Origin: an uncultured Prochlorococcus sp.
GTDB taxonomy: Bacteria; Cyanobacteriota; Cyanobacteriia; PCC-6307; Cyanobiaceae
DNA: 64,000 bases
Direction: 5' to 3'
Assembly (NCBI GenBank): GCA_902539115.1
Contig: CACBHP010000001.1
Span: 1-64,000 of the forward strand
The notes beneath the pieces are model-generated. The model saw only the letters and a list, made by a program, of their open reading frames with translations, did not search any database and was not told the DNA's origin. This document shows positions 1-11,248 of the stretch, in pieces. The first letter of the stretch is position 1; each line of letters begins with the position of its first letter. Made by a program: the position numbers and the translations under genes.

Positions 1-511
1 TTTTTCTTGAGCTTTCTTTAATCTCAAGATTTAAACTTAAATTTTTTGATTTTGCTAATGTATTTTCAAGATCAATTTCTAAGAATAAAAATTCATTATC
101 CTTATTTTTTTGAATTTCTTGGATTGATTTTTTTGGGAGTGTAAAACATGGGATTCCTATTGCAATACAATTACTATAAAAAATATCGGCGAAACTCTCT
201 CCAATGATTGCTTTTATGCCCCATCTCATTAGTGCTTGTGGGGCATGTTCTCTGCTGGATCCACATCCAAAATTGCTATTAACAATTAGTATTGTGGCAT
301 TTTTGTTTTCCTCTAAATCAAAAGGATGCTTTCCCTTTAAAGTTTCTCTATCGTCATCAAAAACAGATTCACCCAATGAATCAAAGTTAACACACTTCAA
401 GAAACGGGCTGGAATTATTCGATCTGTATCAATGTCATTACCAATTAAGGAGATACATCGCCCGTTTATTTGTATAATTTTTCCAATTGGTGGGGTAAAC
501 TCGAATTCCAT
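1..511 (-). CDS. leuD: 3-isopropylmalate dehydratase small subunit (partial, runs off left edge)
   Basis: Reverse-strand translation from ATG at 511 reads [39 protein letters not shown]...NSNFGCGSSREHAPQAL, a LeuD signature; start overlaps the leuC stop (TAATG). Confidence 0.95.
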   Translation of the reverse strand, partial: MEFEFTPPIGKIIQINGRCISLIGNDIDTDRIIPARFLKCVNFDSLGESVFDDDRETLKGKHPFDLEENKNATILIVNSNFGCGSSREHAPQALMRWGIKAIIGESFADIFYSNCIAIGIPCFTLPKKSIQEIQKNKDNEFLFLEIDLENTLAKSKNLSLNLEIKESSRK

Positions 512-1917
512 TAGTTGATGAATTCTCGCACATCACTGACTTTGCCATTAATTGCGGCCGCAGCAACCATTGCTGGACTCATGAGAAGTGTTCGCCCGCT
601 GGGAGATCCTTGCCTTCCCTTGAAATTTCTATTACTAGAACTTGCACTAACTTGATTCCCTATAAGCTTATCTGAATTCATTGCTAAACACATTGAGCAG
701 CCTGGTTCTCTCCATTGAAATCCAGAATCTTTGAATATCTGATCAAGACCTTCTTGTTTCGCTTCATTAGCTACTTTTTCTGAACCAGGAACTACAAATG
801 CTTTTACATTCTTAGATACTTTTTTGTCTCTTAATACTTTAGCTGCAACTCTCAAGTCACTTATTCGCCCATTTGTGCAACTGCCGATGAAACAAACTTC
901 TACCGGAATATCTTTTATTGATTGTCCTGGCTTGAAACTCATGTATTCATAAGCCTCTTCAGCAACTAATTTATCATTTGGCGATAATTCATCTAAAAAA
1001 GGAATTTGTTGATTAATGCCTATACTTTGGCCAGGAGTAATCCCCCATGTAACAGTTGGTTCTATTGTAGAAGCATCTATTTTAATTACATCATCATAAA
1101 TTGAATTTTCATCGCTTCTTAATGATTTCCACCATTTGAGAGCTTCTTCCCAATGCTCATTTTTAGGTGCGTATGGTTTATTTTTAATGTAACTAAAGGT
1201 CTTTTCATCAGGGTTTATGTAGCCGCATCTTGCTCCTGCTTCAATAGACATATTGCATATAGTCATTCTTTCTTCTATTGATAATTCATTGATTGCAGGC
1301 CCTGCGAACTCATATGCAAAACCCACTCCAGCCTGTACGCCGAGTTTATTAATAATATGAAGTACTAAATCCTTAGCATAAACCCCATTAGATAATTGAT
1401 TTTCACACCAAATTTGCCTTACCTTTAATTTGTTCATAGCTATGGTTTGGGTAGCGAGAACATCTCTTACTTGGCTTGTACCTATTCCAAAAGCAATTGA
1501 CCCAAAAGCTCCATGAGTCGAAGTATGTGAATCTCCGCAAGCAATTGTCATCCCTGGCTGCGTTAGTCCTAATTCAGGGGCTACGACATGAACTATTCCT
1601 TGATTACCACTGCCAATATTGAAAAATTTTATTTTATGTTCTAAGCAATTATTCTCAAGTGTTTCAATCATTTGTTCAGCAAGATTATCTTTGAAAGGCC
1701 TACTCTGATTGTCAGTTGGCACAATATGATCAACAGTAGCAACAGTTCTATTAGGGAATTTTACTTTCAAGTTTTTGTCTTTTAAAGCGCCAAATGCTTG
1801 AGGACTTGTAACTTCATGGATAAGGTGCAGACCAATAAATATTTGATCAGATCCACCTGGAAGACTTGAAACTTTGTGTAAACCCCAGACTTTATCAAAT
1901 AAGGTAGCTTGACTCAA
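511..1917 (-). CDS. leuC: 3-isopropylmalate dehydratase large subunit
   Basis: 468 aa; aconitase-family motifs [48 protein letters not shown]. Confidence 0.97.
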   Translation of the reverse strand: MSQATLFDKVWGLHKVSSLPGGSDQIFIGLHLIHEVTSPQAFGALKDKNLKVKFPNRTVATVDHIVPTDNQSRPFKDNLAEQMIETLENNCLEHKIKFFNIGSGNQGIVHVVAPELGLTQPGMTIACGDSHTSTHGAFGSIAFGIGTSQVRDVLATQTIAMNKLKVRQIWCENQLSNGVYAKDLVLHIINKLGVQAGVGFAYEFAGPAINELSIEERMTICNMSIEAGARCGYINPDEKTFSYIKNKPYAPKNEHWEEALKWWKSLRSDENSIYDDVIKIDASTIEPTVTWGITPGQSIGINQQIPFLDELSPNDKLVAEEAYEYMSFKPGQSIKDIPVEVCFIGSCTNGRISDLRVAAKVLRDKKVSKNVKAFVVPGSEKVANEAKQEGLDQIFKDSGFQWREPGCSMCLAMNSDKLIGNQVSASSSNRNFKGRQGSPSGRTLLMSPAMVAAAAINGKVSDVREFIN

Positions 1918-1930
1918 TTTGTAAAAATAG

Positions 1931-3205
1931 TTATTTACTATTCGATAATAGGATTAATCTGAGGCTGTTCAAACAGAGATTTACACTTAGTGTTTGAATT
2001 TCAATTCTGTTTCGGGTTGAGTTAAATATTTTTTTTATATTAGTTATATGATTATTCGGTCCTGAAATTGAGATATAGACAAGTCCAACTGGTTTATCTG
2101 GACTGCCTCCTTTTGGACCAGCTATTCCACTAATTGCTATTGCCCAATCTGCTCCTAATTTCTCTTTTACATTAATTGCCATGGCCTCACAAACTTCTTC
2201 AGAAACAGCTCCATATTTTGTAAGCTTTTCTTTAGAAATATTTAATAATGAATTTTTTAGCTCATTACTATAGGAAACAATACTACCTTGAAAAACTTGA
2301 GATGAACCTGATATTGATGTTAGAGATGAAGACAGAAGACCTCCTGTACAGGATTCAGCAAAAACAATAGTTTGGTTCCTCTTAGTTAACTCTTTTATTA
2401 AAACGCTTGGCAAAGTATCATTATCCTCTCCAAAAATAAATTTTGAAAAATCTTTTTTTAATTTTTCTTTTACGGGCTTAATTATATTTTTTGCTTCTAG
2501 GTCATTCTTTGCTCGCGCGGTGATTCTGATTTTAACCTCGCCTAAGTTTGCATATGGAGCAACCGTTGGATTTTTAAGATTTAGTAGATCATTAATTTTT
2601 TCTGCAACGCTAGATTCTCCAATTCCTGCAAATTTAAGAGTATTTGAAAAAAAGGAATAACTATCTGAGAATTTGGTTTTAATGAAATCATACGCAGTCT
2701 CTTCCCACATAGTTTTCATTTCACTAGGTACTCCGGGGAAAGTAAGAATAGTAAATCCTTTTATTGGTTCCCATATCATTCCTGGAGCAGTACCCCTAGG
2801 GTTATTAATTATTTGAGAATTTTTTGGGAAGAAACATTGTTTCCTTAAGCTAGAGGAATCGTCTTTGAGCTTTGAGTTTGGAAGTTTTTGTTTAATTTCA
2901 TCCCATAAGTGCGGTCTTTCAAAAAGAGATACATTAAAAGATTTGGCTATTGCTTCAGTGGTTAAGTCATCTGGGGTAGGTCCCAATCCACCCGTTGTAA
3001 TTAGAAGATTACTTCTTTTCGATATTTCTTGAATTACTTTTATAATTCGATCACAATTATCACCTACAGTTGATTGCCTAAAGTGATTTAAGCCTAATAG
3101 CGACAACTGTTCAGAAATCCATTTAGCATTTGTGTTTATGATATTTCCTAAAAGAAGCTCTGTTCCAATTGAAAGAATTTCAACTCCCTTGGAATTAGGA
3201 CTCAT
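1931..3205 (-). CDS. cinA: CinA family competence/damage-inducible protein (MoCF domain plus nicotinamide-nucleotide amidase-like domain)
   Basis: 424 aa; N-terminal [23 protein letters not shown] and C-terminal [35 protein letters not shown]. Confidence 0.93.
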   Translation of the reverse strand: MSPNSKGVEILSIGTELLLGNIINTNAKWISEQLSLLGLNHFRQSTVGDNCDRIIKVIQEISKRSNLLITTGGLGPTPDDLTTEAIAKSFNVSLFERPHLWDEIKQKLPNSKLKDDSSSLRKQCFFPKNSQIINNPRGTAPGMIWEPIKGFTILTFPGVPSEMKTMWEETAYDFIKTKFSDSYSFFSNTLKFAGIGESSVAEKINDLLNLKNPTVAPYANLGEVKIRITARAKNDLEAKNIIKPVKEKLKKDFSKFIFGEDNDTLPSVLIKELTKRNQTIVFAESCTGGLLSSSLTSISGSSQVFQGSIVSYSNELKNSLLNISKEKLTKYGAVSEEVCEAMAINVKEKLGADWAIAISGIAGPKGGSPDKPVGLVYISISGPNNHITNIKKIFNSTRNRIEIQTLSVNLCLNSLRLILLSNSK

Positions 3206-4473
3206 TTAATTGATGCTTCAAGTTTGCCTTCATAAAGAGGAAAACGATTACATAAGGTTAATACTCTTTTTTTACATTGACTTTCAATAAGTGAATCGTT
3301 TGGGTTAAGTAATCTATCAGCAATAATTTCGCCAACTTCTGCAAAAGCATTCTCATTAAAGCCTCTAGTAGTTAAAGCGGCAGTACCCAGCCTTAGCCCG
3401 CTGGTTACAAAAGGTGATTCGGGGTCAAATGGAACAGTATTTTTATTTGCAGTGATATTCACTTCACTTACGAGCAAGTCAGCAATTTTACCAGTCATAT
3501 TGATACTTCTTAAATCGAGTAAAACAATATGATTATCAGTGCCTCCGCTAACTATATCAATACCTCTATTTATTAAAGTTGAAGCTAGAACTTTGGCATT
3601 TTTTATTACTTGTTGGGAATAATTAAAAAAATCTGGCTGTAAGGCTTCTCCAAATGCAACTGCTTTAGCTGCAATAATGTGTTCTAGGGGCCCACCCTGA
3701 GTTCCTGGGAAAACAGATTTATCAAATTTCTTTCCAAATTCTGCATCTTTACACAAGATAAGTCCTCCTCTAGGACCTCTTAATGTTTTATGAGTAGTTG
3801 TAGTTACTACATCACAATACGGAATTGGATTTGGATGAAGTTTACTTGCTACAAGACCTGCGATGTGTGCAATATCAGCCATTAAGAATGCACCAACTTC
3901 ATCTGCAATTTTTCTAAATGATTCAAAATCGATTGTTCTTGGATAAGCTGAATATCCGCATATGATCAATTTTGGTTTTGTTTCAAGTGCTATCTCTCTT
4001 ATTTCATCAAAATTTAATTCACTAGTTTCTTTGTTTACACCATAGTGAACTGCATTAAACCACTTACCACTCATATTTACTGGAGATCCATGAGTTAGGT
4101 GTCCACCATGAGATAAATCCATCCCCATAATTGTGTCGCCAGGTTTTAGTAAACTTAGGAAAACAGCAGCATTTGCCTGGGCTCCACTATGGGGTTGCAC
4201 ATTAGCCCAATTCGCATTAAATAATTTTTTTGCTCTTTGAATAGCTAATTCTTCGATTTCATCAACAAATTCACATCCCCCGTAATATCTTTTTTGAGGT
4301 AATCCCTCTGCATATTTATTTGTAAGGACTGAACCTTGAGCCTGCATGACGGCAATTGATGCAAAATTTTCACTTGCTATTAACTCAAGATGAGTTTCCT
4401 GTCTATTTTTTTCAGAGTTGATAAAATTTGATATTACTGGATCGCTTTCTTTAAGATTTTGAAGAATATTCAT
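3202..4473 (-). CDS. glyA: Serine hydroxymethyltransferase
   Basis: 423 aa; [36 protein letters not shown]-lysine region [19 protein letters not shown]. Confidence 0.97.
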   Translation of the reverse strand: MNILQNLKESDPVISNFINSEKNRQETHLELIASENFASIAVMQAQGSVLTNKYAEGLPQKRYYGGCEFVDEIEELAIQRAKKLFNANWANVQPHSGAQANAAVFLSLLKPGDTIMGMDLSHGGHLTHGSPVNMSGKWFNAVHYGVNKETSELNFDEIREIALETKPKLIICGYSAYPRTIDFESFRKIADEVGAFLMADIAHIAGLVASKLHPNPIPYCDVVTTTTHKTLRGPRGGLILCKDAEFGKKFDKSVFPGTQGGPLEHIIAAKAVAFGEALQPDFFNYSQQVIKNAKVLASTLINRGIDIVSGGTDNHIVLLDLRSINMTGKIADLLVSEVNITANKNTVPFDPESPFVTSGLRLGTAALTTRGFNENAFAEVGEIIADRLLNPNDSLIESQCKKRVLTLCNRFPLYEGKLEASIK

Positions 4474-4551
4474 TGAGTTTGATAAGTAATAACCATAATA
4501 TAGACGATATTTTTTAGAAAAATATAAAAAGAATATTTCATAATTTTAAAC

Positions 4552-4624
4552 GCGCCTGGAGAGATTCGAACTCCCGACACCCTGATCCGTAGTCAGGTGC
4601 TCTAATCCACTGAGCTACAGGCGC
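4552..4624 (-). tRNA. tRNA-Arg (ACG)
   Basis: Reverse complement GCGCCTGTAGCTCAGTGGATTAGAGCACCTGACTACGGATCAGGGTGTCGGGAGTTCGAATCTCTCCAGGCGC folds as a cloverleaf; anticodon ACG. Confidence 0.96.
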
Positions 4625-4712
4625 ATAATTATGTAATATCTCTGTTTCAGGGTCTCTTAGTCAACTAGATTTCAGGTAAAATATCTATTATTAACAATCT
4701 AATTTTATTAAT

Positions 4713-4964
4713 ATGCCTATAAAGTGGTATGGAAATGGTGATTTAGAAGATCCAATCTATAAACATTTTTCTCGAATAGTAAATTTTGTTATTCACTGCA
4801 TGATATTTACTGCGATAGTAAGTGGGACTTGGCTTTTAAAAGAAATTAAATATGAAATCGCTTTTTTTAATAATTTTGCAATTTTCTGGTCAATTCTTTT
4901 AGCCTCCCATTTACTATTTGTAATTGTGAAAAAACCTAAAGATACTTCAAAACAATCAACTTAA
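4713..4964 (+). CDS. Small conserved membrane protein, function unknown
   Basis: 83 aa with two hydrophobic segments; clean ATG, placed between tRNA-Arg and a DUF3181-like ORF. Confidence 0.7.
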   Translation: MPIKWYGNGDLEDPIYKHFSRIVNFVIHCMIFTAIVSGTWLLKEIKYEIAFFNNFAIFWSILLASHLLFVIVKKPKDTSKQST

Positions 4965-4978
4965 TTAATTTTTAATTT

Positions 4979-5269
4979 ATGGAATCTAATGTACGAATAA
5001 GTGATCTAGAAAATATTATTTCAGAAAATGTTTTTATAAAAATAGAAAAGTGGAATTTATATCTTGGAGATGCTGGCCTAGCTAGAAATCTTGCCATTGA
5101 ATGTATCAGCAATAAAAATCAAGGCCCATTAGAGGCTGCGAAAATAAGTTTGAAAGCAATAAATGTAAAAGTAGGGGATGGTGTTAACAGTATTCCACTG
5201 ATCAATTTAATAACTCACTCACAAATTCTAGAATTAGAGGAGATTTTGGAAAGTTTTTTTGAAAACTAA
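4979..5269 (+). CDS. Cyanobacterial DUF3181-like protein
   Basis: 96 aa acidic soluble protein; family recalled from sequence character, not searched. Confidence 0.65.
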   Translation: MESNVRISDLENIISENVFIKIEKWNLYLGDAGLARNLAIECISNKNQGPLEAAKISLKAINVKVGDGVNSIPLINLITHSQILELEEILESFFEN

Positions 5270-5293
5270 ATCTTTTTTTTATAAACTTTAAAT

Positions 5294-6886
5294 TTATTTA
5301 CTTTCAGGGATTTTGTAAGAAAAAAATAGATTACAAAAAAAAGTTAGAGATCCAAATATAAATAATAAAAATTCTCCGAGATTTGAACTGAAGTTATTAG
5401 TAGTTTTAAGAATAGTAAAACAAAGGGTGCTATCTATAAATGCCGCTAATGCCATGAGGATTATTTTCCTAAATAAATCCAAGTTAGGCAAGTGGATATT
5501 TTCATTTCTCAGATTAAGAGAAAGCAAAACACAAACTATAAAGTTGACTATTACTGAAGATAAAATTATTCCTACTACTCCGAAATTATATGGAGAAAGA
5601 TTCCCAAAATTATTAATTGGGGCACCAATTAACAACCAATCAAAAAAAATATTTAATATTATCCCTGCAAATGATGACTTGAAAGGGAAGTTTGTTTTTT
5701 CTATTGAATAGTAAGTTCTTACTAATAAATCTCTATAAAGATAAAAAGGTATGCCAACTCCATAAGCAATTAATATATTCTTTACTTTTAAAGCCGCTGA
5801 ATAATCAAAAGACCCTCTCTGAAAAACTAGCTGTACTATTTGATTATTAAATGTAATGAAAAATGCGGCTAAAAAAATAGTTGTCAAGAAACAGTACTCT
5901 ATTCCAGAGATCAATTTTTTTTGAAGGCCTATATAGTCTTTATCACTTCTCAATTTAGAGAATTTTGGAAGTAATGGCAAAATCAAAGTGTTAGATAATA
6001 TGCCTAATGGGGCTTGTATCAGAAAGTTTCCATAAGCTAGTCCCGATGCTGCTCCTTGAAAACTTGAAGCGAAAAACATATCGATAAAAACATTAATTTG
6101 ACTGAGACCTGATGAGATAGATGCTGGAATAATTAGTTTGAAAATCCTCCTCTCTTCATCAAATAATTGGAAGTTTGACTTTAATCTCAAGAGACCTATT
6201 TTATTTATTTCCGAAATTTGAACAACAAACTGAATTAAAGTTCCGGTCAAAGTTGCAAAAGCTAGTAATCCTGAATAAGTAAAGAAATGAGAATATGCAT
6301 TTTCTTGGTTGATAATCCAACTTAATAAAATAAAAAAAATAGTAGTTAGACTTGTTATCGCTGGACTTATACTTGATAAAAAGAATTTTCTTTGGGAATT
6401 TAAGGCGCCAAAGCTTAAACCTATGAATCCCGACAAAGGAATACAAGGTGTAAGTATTTTCAATTGGTAGGTGGCAATTGATTTAGCTTCGTAACTTAAA
6501 TTAGGGGCTAATAATTGAATTAATAAACTGGAATTAAAGTATATCAATATAGATAAACCAATTAATAATATTGAAAGTTTTATGCTGACTTGAGTTAAAA
6601 CAATGCCTCCATTTTTTTTGTTAAGGGGAGTTAGAACTGCAACGACTGCGTTATGTAAGGGACCATTAATCCCTCCAATGATTATTAGCAAAAAACCTGG
6701 AATTATATAGGCATAATTAAATGCGTCGTATGTTACCCCAACTCCAAAAGCAGCAGCTATAAATATTTGTCTTATACATCCAGCTAATTTACTAAGACTA
6801 GTACCAAATGAAATTGAAAAAACATTATTTTTTAAAAATGAATGCATTTGGATTTGTCTAAATTTTTCAAGAAGTTTAAGTTTCAA
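5294..6886 (-). CDS. murJ: MurJ/MviN lipid II flippase
   Basis: 530 aa polytopic; N-terminal SFGTSLSKLAGCIRQIFIAAAFGVGVTYDAFNYAYIIP and QLVFQRGSFD motif. Confidence 0.92.
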   Translation of the reverse strand: MKLKLLEKFRQIQMHSFLKNNVFSISFGTSLSKLAGCIRQIFIAAAFGVGVTYDAFNYAYIIPGFLLIIIGGINGPLHNAVVAVLTPLNKKNGGIVLTQVSIKLSILLIGLSILIYFNSSLLIQLLAPNLSYEAKSIATYQLKILTPCIPLSGFIGLSFGALNSQRKFFLSSISPAITSLTTIFFILLSWIINQENAYSHFFTYSGLLAFATLTGTLIQFVVQISEINKIGLLRLKSNFQLFDEERRIFKLIIPASISSGLSQINVFIDMFFASSFQGAASGLAYGNFLIQAPLGILSNTLILPLLPKFSKLRSDKDYIGLQKKLISGIEYCFLTTIFLAAFFITFNNQIVQLVFQRGSFDYSAALKVKNILIAYGVGIPFYLYRDLLVRTYYSIEKTNFPFKSSFAGIILNIFFDWLLIGAPINNFGNLSPYNFGVVGIILSSVIVNFIVCVLLSLNLRNENIHLPNLDLFRKIILMALAAFIDSTLCFTILKTTNNFSSNLGEFLLFIFGSLTFFCNLFFSYKIPESK

Positions 6887-6917
6887 TTATATTTGATTTT
6901 TAACTAACGACATATTT

Positions 6918-7658
6918 ATGAATGATCGGATAATTGAATTTGATCCATTAATTGAAGGAGTTTTAATTAAGAGGTATAAAAGGTTTCTTGCAGATATAAA
7001 ATTAGAAGACGGAGAGGTAGTAACTGCTCATTGTGCCAATACTGGACCAATGAAGGGACTTTTGAATGAGGGAGCAAAGGTAAGAATAAGTGTTTCCCCT
7101 TCTCCAAAAAGAAAATTACCTTTTACTTGGGAACAAATATGTGTTTTAGATGCAAAAAATGAGGAGGTCTGGGTTGGTATTAATACTTTATTTGCAAATA
7201 AGTTAATCAAAAAGGTTATTGAGAAAAATTTGCTTGTCGAAATAATAGGAGAAATAGAGACAATTAAATCTGAAGTTCCTTATGGAAAAGATAAAAAAAG
7301 CAGAATTGACTTTTTATTAACTCCAAAATCTTCAAATCCTGATAAACGTAACATTTACATAGAGGTTAAAAATACTACTTGGATTAGAGAAAATGTTGCT
7401 CTATTCCCTGATACAGTAACGAAAAGAGGCCAAAAACACCTCATAGAATTAAAGGAATTAATTCCTGAAAGTAAAAGTGTATTAGTACTTTGTATTACAA
7501 GAAAAGACGCTTGTTTTTTTGCTCCTGGAGATGACGCAGATCCCTTATACGGCAATCTTTTTAGAGAATCTTTAAGTGCAGGAATGATAACGATTCCTTG
7601 TTCCTTTGAATTTCATAAAGACCACATATCATGGAGAGGAATTAAACCTTTGAAATAA
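6918..7658 (+). CDS. sfsA: SfsA family protein (sugar fermentation stimulation protein homolog)
   Basis: 246 aa; [43 protein letters not shown]. Confidence 0.94.
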   Translation: MNDRIIEFDPLIEGVLIKRYKRFLADIKLEDGEVVTAHCANTGPMKGLLNEGAKVRISVSPSPKRKLPFTWEQICVLDAKNEEVWVGINTLFANKLIKKVIEKNLLVEIIGEIETIKSEVPYGKDKKSRIDFLLTPKSSNPDKRNIYIEVKNTTWIRENVALFPDTVTKRGQKHLIELKELIPESKSVLVLCITRKDACFFAPGDDADPLYGNLFRESLSAGMITIPCSFEFHKDHISWRGIKPLK

Positions 7659-7741
7659 ATAAAATCTTGATATTTTGAAACTTCTAAAAATCAAATTTTT
7701 AAATTTAACAAATAATTTTTTAAGGTGCAACTATAAAATTG

Positions 7742-7755
7742 GTATCAACGACTAC
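7742..7755 (+). promoter_or_regulatory. Candidate NtcA binding site (GTA-N8-TAC) upstream of amt1
   Basis: gtatcaacgactac is GTA(TCAACGAC)TAC; a TAN3T -10 candidate (taaatt, 7779-7784) lies about 23 nt downstream, as expected for a class II NtcA-activated promoter. Confidence 0.85.
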
Positions 7756-7837
7756 TAGACACAGATAAGTTTTTTGAATAAATTTAAATTTGAAAGGAAA
7801 CAGTAAAACTGTTTTTTTGCAGATCTAATTTTTTTTT

Positions 7838-9298
7838 ATGACCACTGCTTTGCAAACGCCTCAAAGGCGCTCTAGGTCCAAACTTCAAGATGCAAGTCTT
7901 GTAAATGGACCTATGCTCCTTTTGAGGAGTATTCGAGGATTTAGTTCAAACCGCTCCATGTTGTGGCTTGCAACTGTTCCTCTAGCTTTGTTTGGTTTAG
8001 GTATTTTTAATCTTTCAGCTCACGCAGCTGATTTACCTGAGTTGAATGCAGCTTTTCTTGCTAACAATTTATGGCTTTTGATCGCTACTATTCTAGTGAT
8101 CTTTATGAACGCCGGTTTCGCTATGGTTGAGGCAGGTATGTGCCGTTCTAAGAACGCCGTTAACATTCTTGCTAAAAACCTCTTTGTATTTGCTCTAGCT
8201 GTAACTTCTTACTGGTTTATTGGCTATTCATTAATGTACGGAGGAAGTGTTGCTGACGGTTGGCTTTATTTTGGCGGCTTATTTTTTGATCCAACAGTTA
8301 CTGCAGATATGGTAACTGATGCTGGATTAGTCCCAACTGTTGATTTCTTGTTCCAGTCTGCTTTTGCAGGAACTGCGGCAACTATCGTTTCCGGTCTTGT
8401 TGCTGAAAGAGTTAAATTTGGAGAATTTGTTGTTTTTGCTGTTGTATTAACTGCATTTATATATCCAATTGCTGGTAGCTGGAAATGGAATGGTGGTTGG
8501 CTTGATTCTCTAGGTTTTGTTGATTTTGCTGGTTCTTCAATTGTTCACTCAGTTGGAGCATGGGCGGGTCTTGTAGGAGCTATGCTTCTCGGACCAAGAA
8601 TTGGCAAATATTCTGATGGGAAGCCACAGGCTATGCCAGGACACAATATGGCTATAGCTACTCTAGGTGCATTAGTCCTATGGATAGGTTGGTACGGATT
8701 TAACCCCGGTTCTCAACTTGCTATGGATCAATGGGTTCCATATGTTGCTGTAACAACTACTTTAGCGGCAGCAGCTGGAGCTATTGGTGCAACTATTGTT
8801 TCAACATTAACTTCTGGTAAGCCTGACCTTACAATGATAATTAACGGTATCCTTGCTGGTTTGGTTAGTATCACTGCTGGTTGTGGTGATATGACTCTTG
8901 CTGGAGCCTGGTTCGCAGGACTAGTAGGCGGAATTATCGTTGTATTTTCTGTTGCTGCACTTGATGCCGCTGAGATTGATGATCCTGTAGGTGCATTCTC
9001 TGTTCATGGAGTTTGTGGTGTATGGGGTACTGTAGTTATCGGTCTTTGGGGTACAGCTGTACAAGGTGATGGAGCAGGTATGGGATTGTTCAATGGCGGA
9101 GGTATTACCCTTCTTCTAGTTCAAGCTCTTGGTGCCGCAGCTTATGCTATTTGGACACTAGTTACTTGCTGGATTGCCTGGTCTGTAATTGGAGGATTAT
9201 TCGGTGGAATCCGAGTATCTGAAGAGGAAGAGACTCAAGGCTTGGATATAGGAGAGCATGGAATGGAAGCATATCCAGACTTTGCATCTGCTAAATAA
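7838..9298 (+). CDS. amt1: Ammonium transporter
   Basis: 486 aa; Amt motifs NAGFAMVEAGMCRSKN, FDFAGSSIVHSVGAWAGLVGA, DDPVGAFSVHGVCGVWG; signal-peptide-like N terminus ending AHA. Confidence 0.97.
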   Translation: MTTALQTPQRRSRSKLQDASLVNGPMLLLRSIRGFSSNRSMLWLATVPLALFGLGIFNLSAHAADLPELNAAFLANNLWLLIATILVIFMNAGFAMVEAGMCRSKNAVNILAKNLFVFALAVTSYWFIGYSLMYGGSVADGWLYFGGLFFDPTVTADMVTDAGLVPTVDFLFQSAFAGTAATIVSGLVAERVKFGEFVVFAVVLTAFIYPIAGSWKWNGGWLDSLGFVDFAGSSIVHSVGAWAGLVGAMLLGPRIGKYSDGKPQAMPGHNMAIATLGALVLWIGWYGFNPGSQLAMDQWVPYVAVTTTLAAAAGAIGATIVSTLTSGKPDLTMIINGILAGLVSITAGCGDMTLAGAWFAGLVGGIIVVFSVAALDAAEIDDPVGAFSVHGVCGVWGTVVIGLWGTAVQGDGAGMGLFNGGGITLLLVQALGAAAYAIWTLVTCWIAWSVIGGLFGGIRVSEEEETQGLDIGEHGMEAYPDFASAK

Positions 9299-9317
9299 TC
9301 CAACTGAAAATTGATTT

Positions 9318-9350
9318 AAGAAACCTGACTTATGTCAGGTTTCTTTTTTT
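9318..9350 (+). terminator. Rho-independent terminator of amt1
   Basis: AAGAAACCTGAC-TTAT-GTCAGGTTTCTT followed by a T-run; perfect 12-bp stem. Confidence 0.93.
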
Positions 9351-9386
9351 TACGAAAAATTATTTAAAACGTTGTAATATAGAAAG

Positions 9387-10583
9387 ATGGACACACAAGC
9401 TTTTAGAAGATCTCTTCATCATTCTGATAGATACAATAGGAGGGGTTTCGATTCTCCAACAAAAAGAGCTCAAGCGTTAGAAGAAGCTTACCAAAGTGAT
9501 TTGATAAGTTCTATTAGGGATAATGATTTTACTTACACTAAAGGCAGACTAAATATAAAGTTGGCCAAAGCTTTCGGTTTCTGTTGGGGAGTTGAAAGAG
9601 CTGTTGCAATGGCTTATGAAACTAGAAGATATTACCCAAATGATAATATTTGGATAACAAACGAAATAATTCATAATCCCTCGGTTAATGATCATTTAAG
9701 AAAAATGAATGTAAAATTCATCTCAGCTAAAAATGGAATTAAAGATTTTTCTTTAGTTTCTAATGGAGATGTTGTTATACTCCCTGCTTTTGGAGCTACT
9801 GTTCAAGAAATGAAACTCTTGCATGAGAAAGGTTGTCATATCATTGATACAACTTGTCCATGGGTTTCAAAGGTTTGGCATACAGTTGAAAAACATAAAA
9901 AACATGTTTTCACATCAATTATTCACGGAAAATTTAAACATGAAGAGACTCTCGCTACAAGTTCATTCGCAGGTAAGTATTTAGTTGTACTTGATCTAGA
10001 AGAAGCGAACTACGTTTCTGAATATATTCTGGGGAGAGGTAATAGAAATGAGTTTATGAACAAATTTGCTAAAGCTTGTTCTAATGGATTTGATCCTGAT
10101 AAAGATTTAGATAGAGTGGGAGTTGCAAATCAGACAACTATGCTTAAGAGCGAGACTGAGGAAATTGGAAAGGTTTTTGAAAGGACGATGTTAAAGAAAT
10201 TTGGACCAGAAAACTTAAATAGTCACTTTTTAGCTTTTAATACTATTTGTGATGCAACTGAAGAAAGGCAAGATGCAATGTTCGCTTTGGTTGATGAAGA
10301 CATTGATATTTTAGTAGTTATTGGAGGCTTCAATTCTTCTAATACTACTCACCTACAAGAAATAGCAATTAACAAAAATATTTCTTCTTTTCACATTGAT
10401 ACTCCAGAGAGGATATCAGTTAAAGAAAACTCAATATTTCATAAACCACTTGGATCAGAATTAGAACTTAAAAATAATTTTCTACCTAGTGGAAAAATTA
10501 ATGTTGGAATTACCTCAGGTGCATCTACTCCTGATAAGGTAGTTGCGGATGTTATTGAAAAGTTAATTGATATTACTTCCTGA
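9387..10583 (+). CDS. ispH: 4-hydroxy-3-methylbut-2-enyl diphosphate reductase
   Basis: 398 aa; [48 protein letters not shown]. Confidence 0.97.
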   Translation: MDTQAFRRSLHHSDRYNRRGFDSPTKRAQALEEAYQSDLISSIRDNDFTYTKGRLNIKLAKAFGFCWGVERAVAMAYETRRYYPNDNIWITNEIIHNPSVNDHLRKMNVKFISAKNGIKDFSLVSNGDVVILPAFGATVQEMKLLHEKGCHIIDTTCPWVSKVWHTVEKHKKHVFTSIIHGKFKHEETLATSSFAGKYLVVLDLEEANYVSEYILGRGNRNEFMNKFAKACSNGFDPDKDLDRVGVANQTTMLKSETEEIGKVFERTMLKKFGPENLNSHFLAFNTICDATEERQDAMFALVDEDIDILVVIGGFNSSNTTHLQEIAINKNISSFHIDTPERISVKENSIFHKPLGSELELKNNFLPSGKINVGITSGASTPDKVVADVIEKLIDITS

Positions 10584-10686
10584 ATTTGTTATTCATTTAT
10601 AAATTTGCTTAGTTTTTTTAATTTATTAGTCAGATAATTCCAAAAGATCTACTTTATTAACTAGAATAATAAAAATTTAATGAAGT

Positions 10687-11247
10687 ATGGAAGACAAAGC
10701 ACCAACTAATCAGATTCAAACCGCAAGTATGAATAGAACTAAAGCTCCCCAAAAAGTTGAAGTTGTAGTTGCCAATTCATCTTCAGGGTCAGAAGTAAAT
10801 ATCCTTGGAGAACTATCGATTTTTGTTTTAAGAATAGGTTTTTGTGCTTTGATGATTCATCATGGCCTAGAAAAACTTCAGGATCCGCAAGGTTTTGCCG
10901 AGTTTGTAGTTGGTAAGTATTTCCCATTTTTGCCTGGTGATCCTGTTATTTGGACTTTTGGAGCAGCAATTACTCAACTTGTATGCCCAGTTGGATTGGC
11001 TTTAGGGATTTTTGCGAGGCTTTCTTCTCTTGGTCTTTTCTCCACCATGGCATTTGCAGTTTATTTTCATCTCCTTGATACTGGACTAGAAGGTTTTCCT
11101 CTGGCAGTGGTTGAAGGTCATAATTATGCTTTCGAATTATCTTTTATATATGGGGCTATTTCTCTCTACTTTCTATGTGCAGGTCCAGGCAGGCTATCTT
11201 TATTTAGAAAAACTAACAAGATTACATATTATCCAAAATCAACATAA
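10687..11247 (+). CDS. DoxX family membrane protein
   Basis: 186 aa; FVLRIGFCALMIHHGLEKLQDPQGFAEFV, four hydrophobic segments. Confidence 0.85.
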   Translation: MEDKAPTNQIQTASMNRTKAPQKVEVVVANSSSGSEVNILGELSIFVLRIGFCALMIHHGLEKLQDPQGFAEFVVGKYFPFLPGDPVIWTFGAAITQLVCPVGLALGIFARLSSLGLFSTMAFAVYFHLLDTGLEGFPLAVVEGHNYAFELSFIYGAISLYFLCAGPGRLSLFRKTNKITYYPKST

Positions 11248-11248
11248 T

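Noticed and set aside
204-518. 104-aa plus-strand ORF at the left edge
   Set aside because: Antisense to leuD, whose reverse-frame translation is unambiguous; shadow ORF.
5427-5711. 94-aa plus-strand ORF inside murJ
   Set aside because: Antisense shadow of a well-supported membrane protein gene; no independent family signal.
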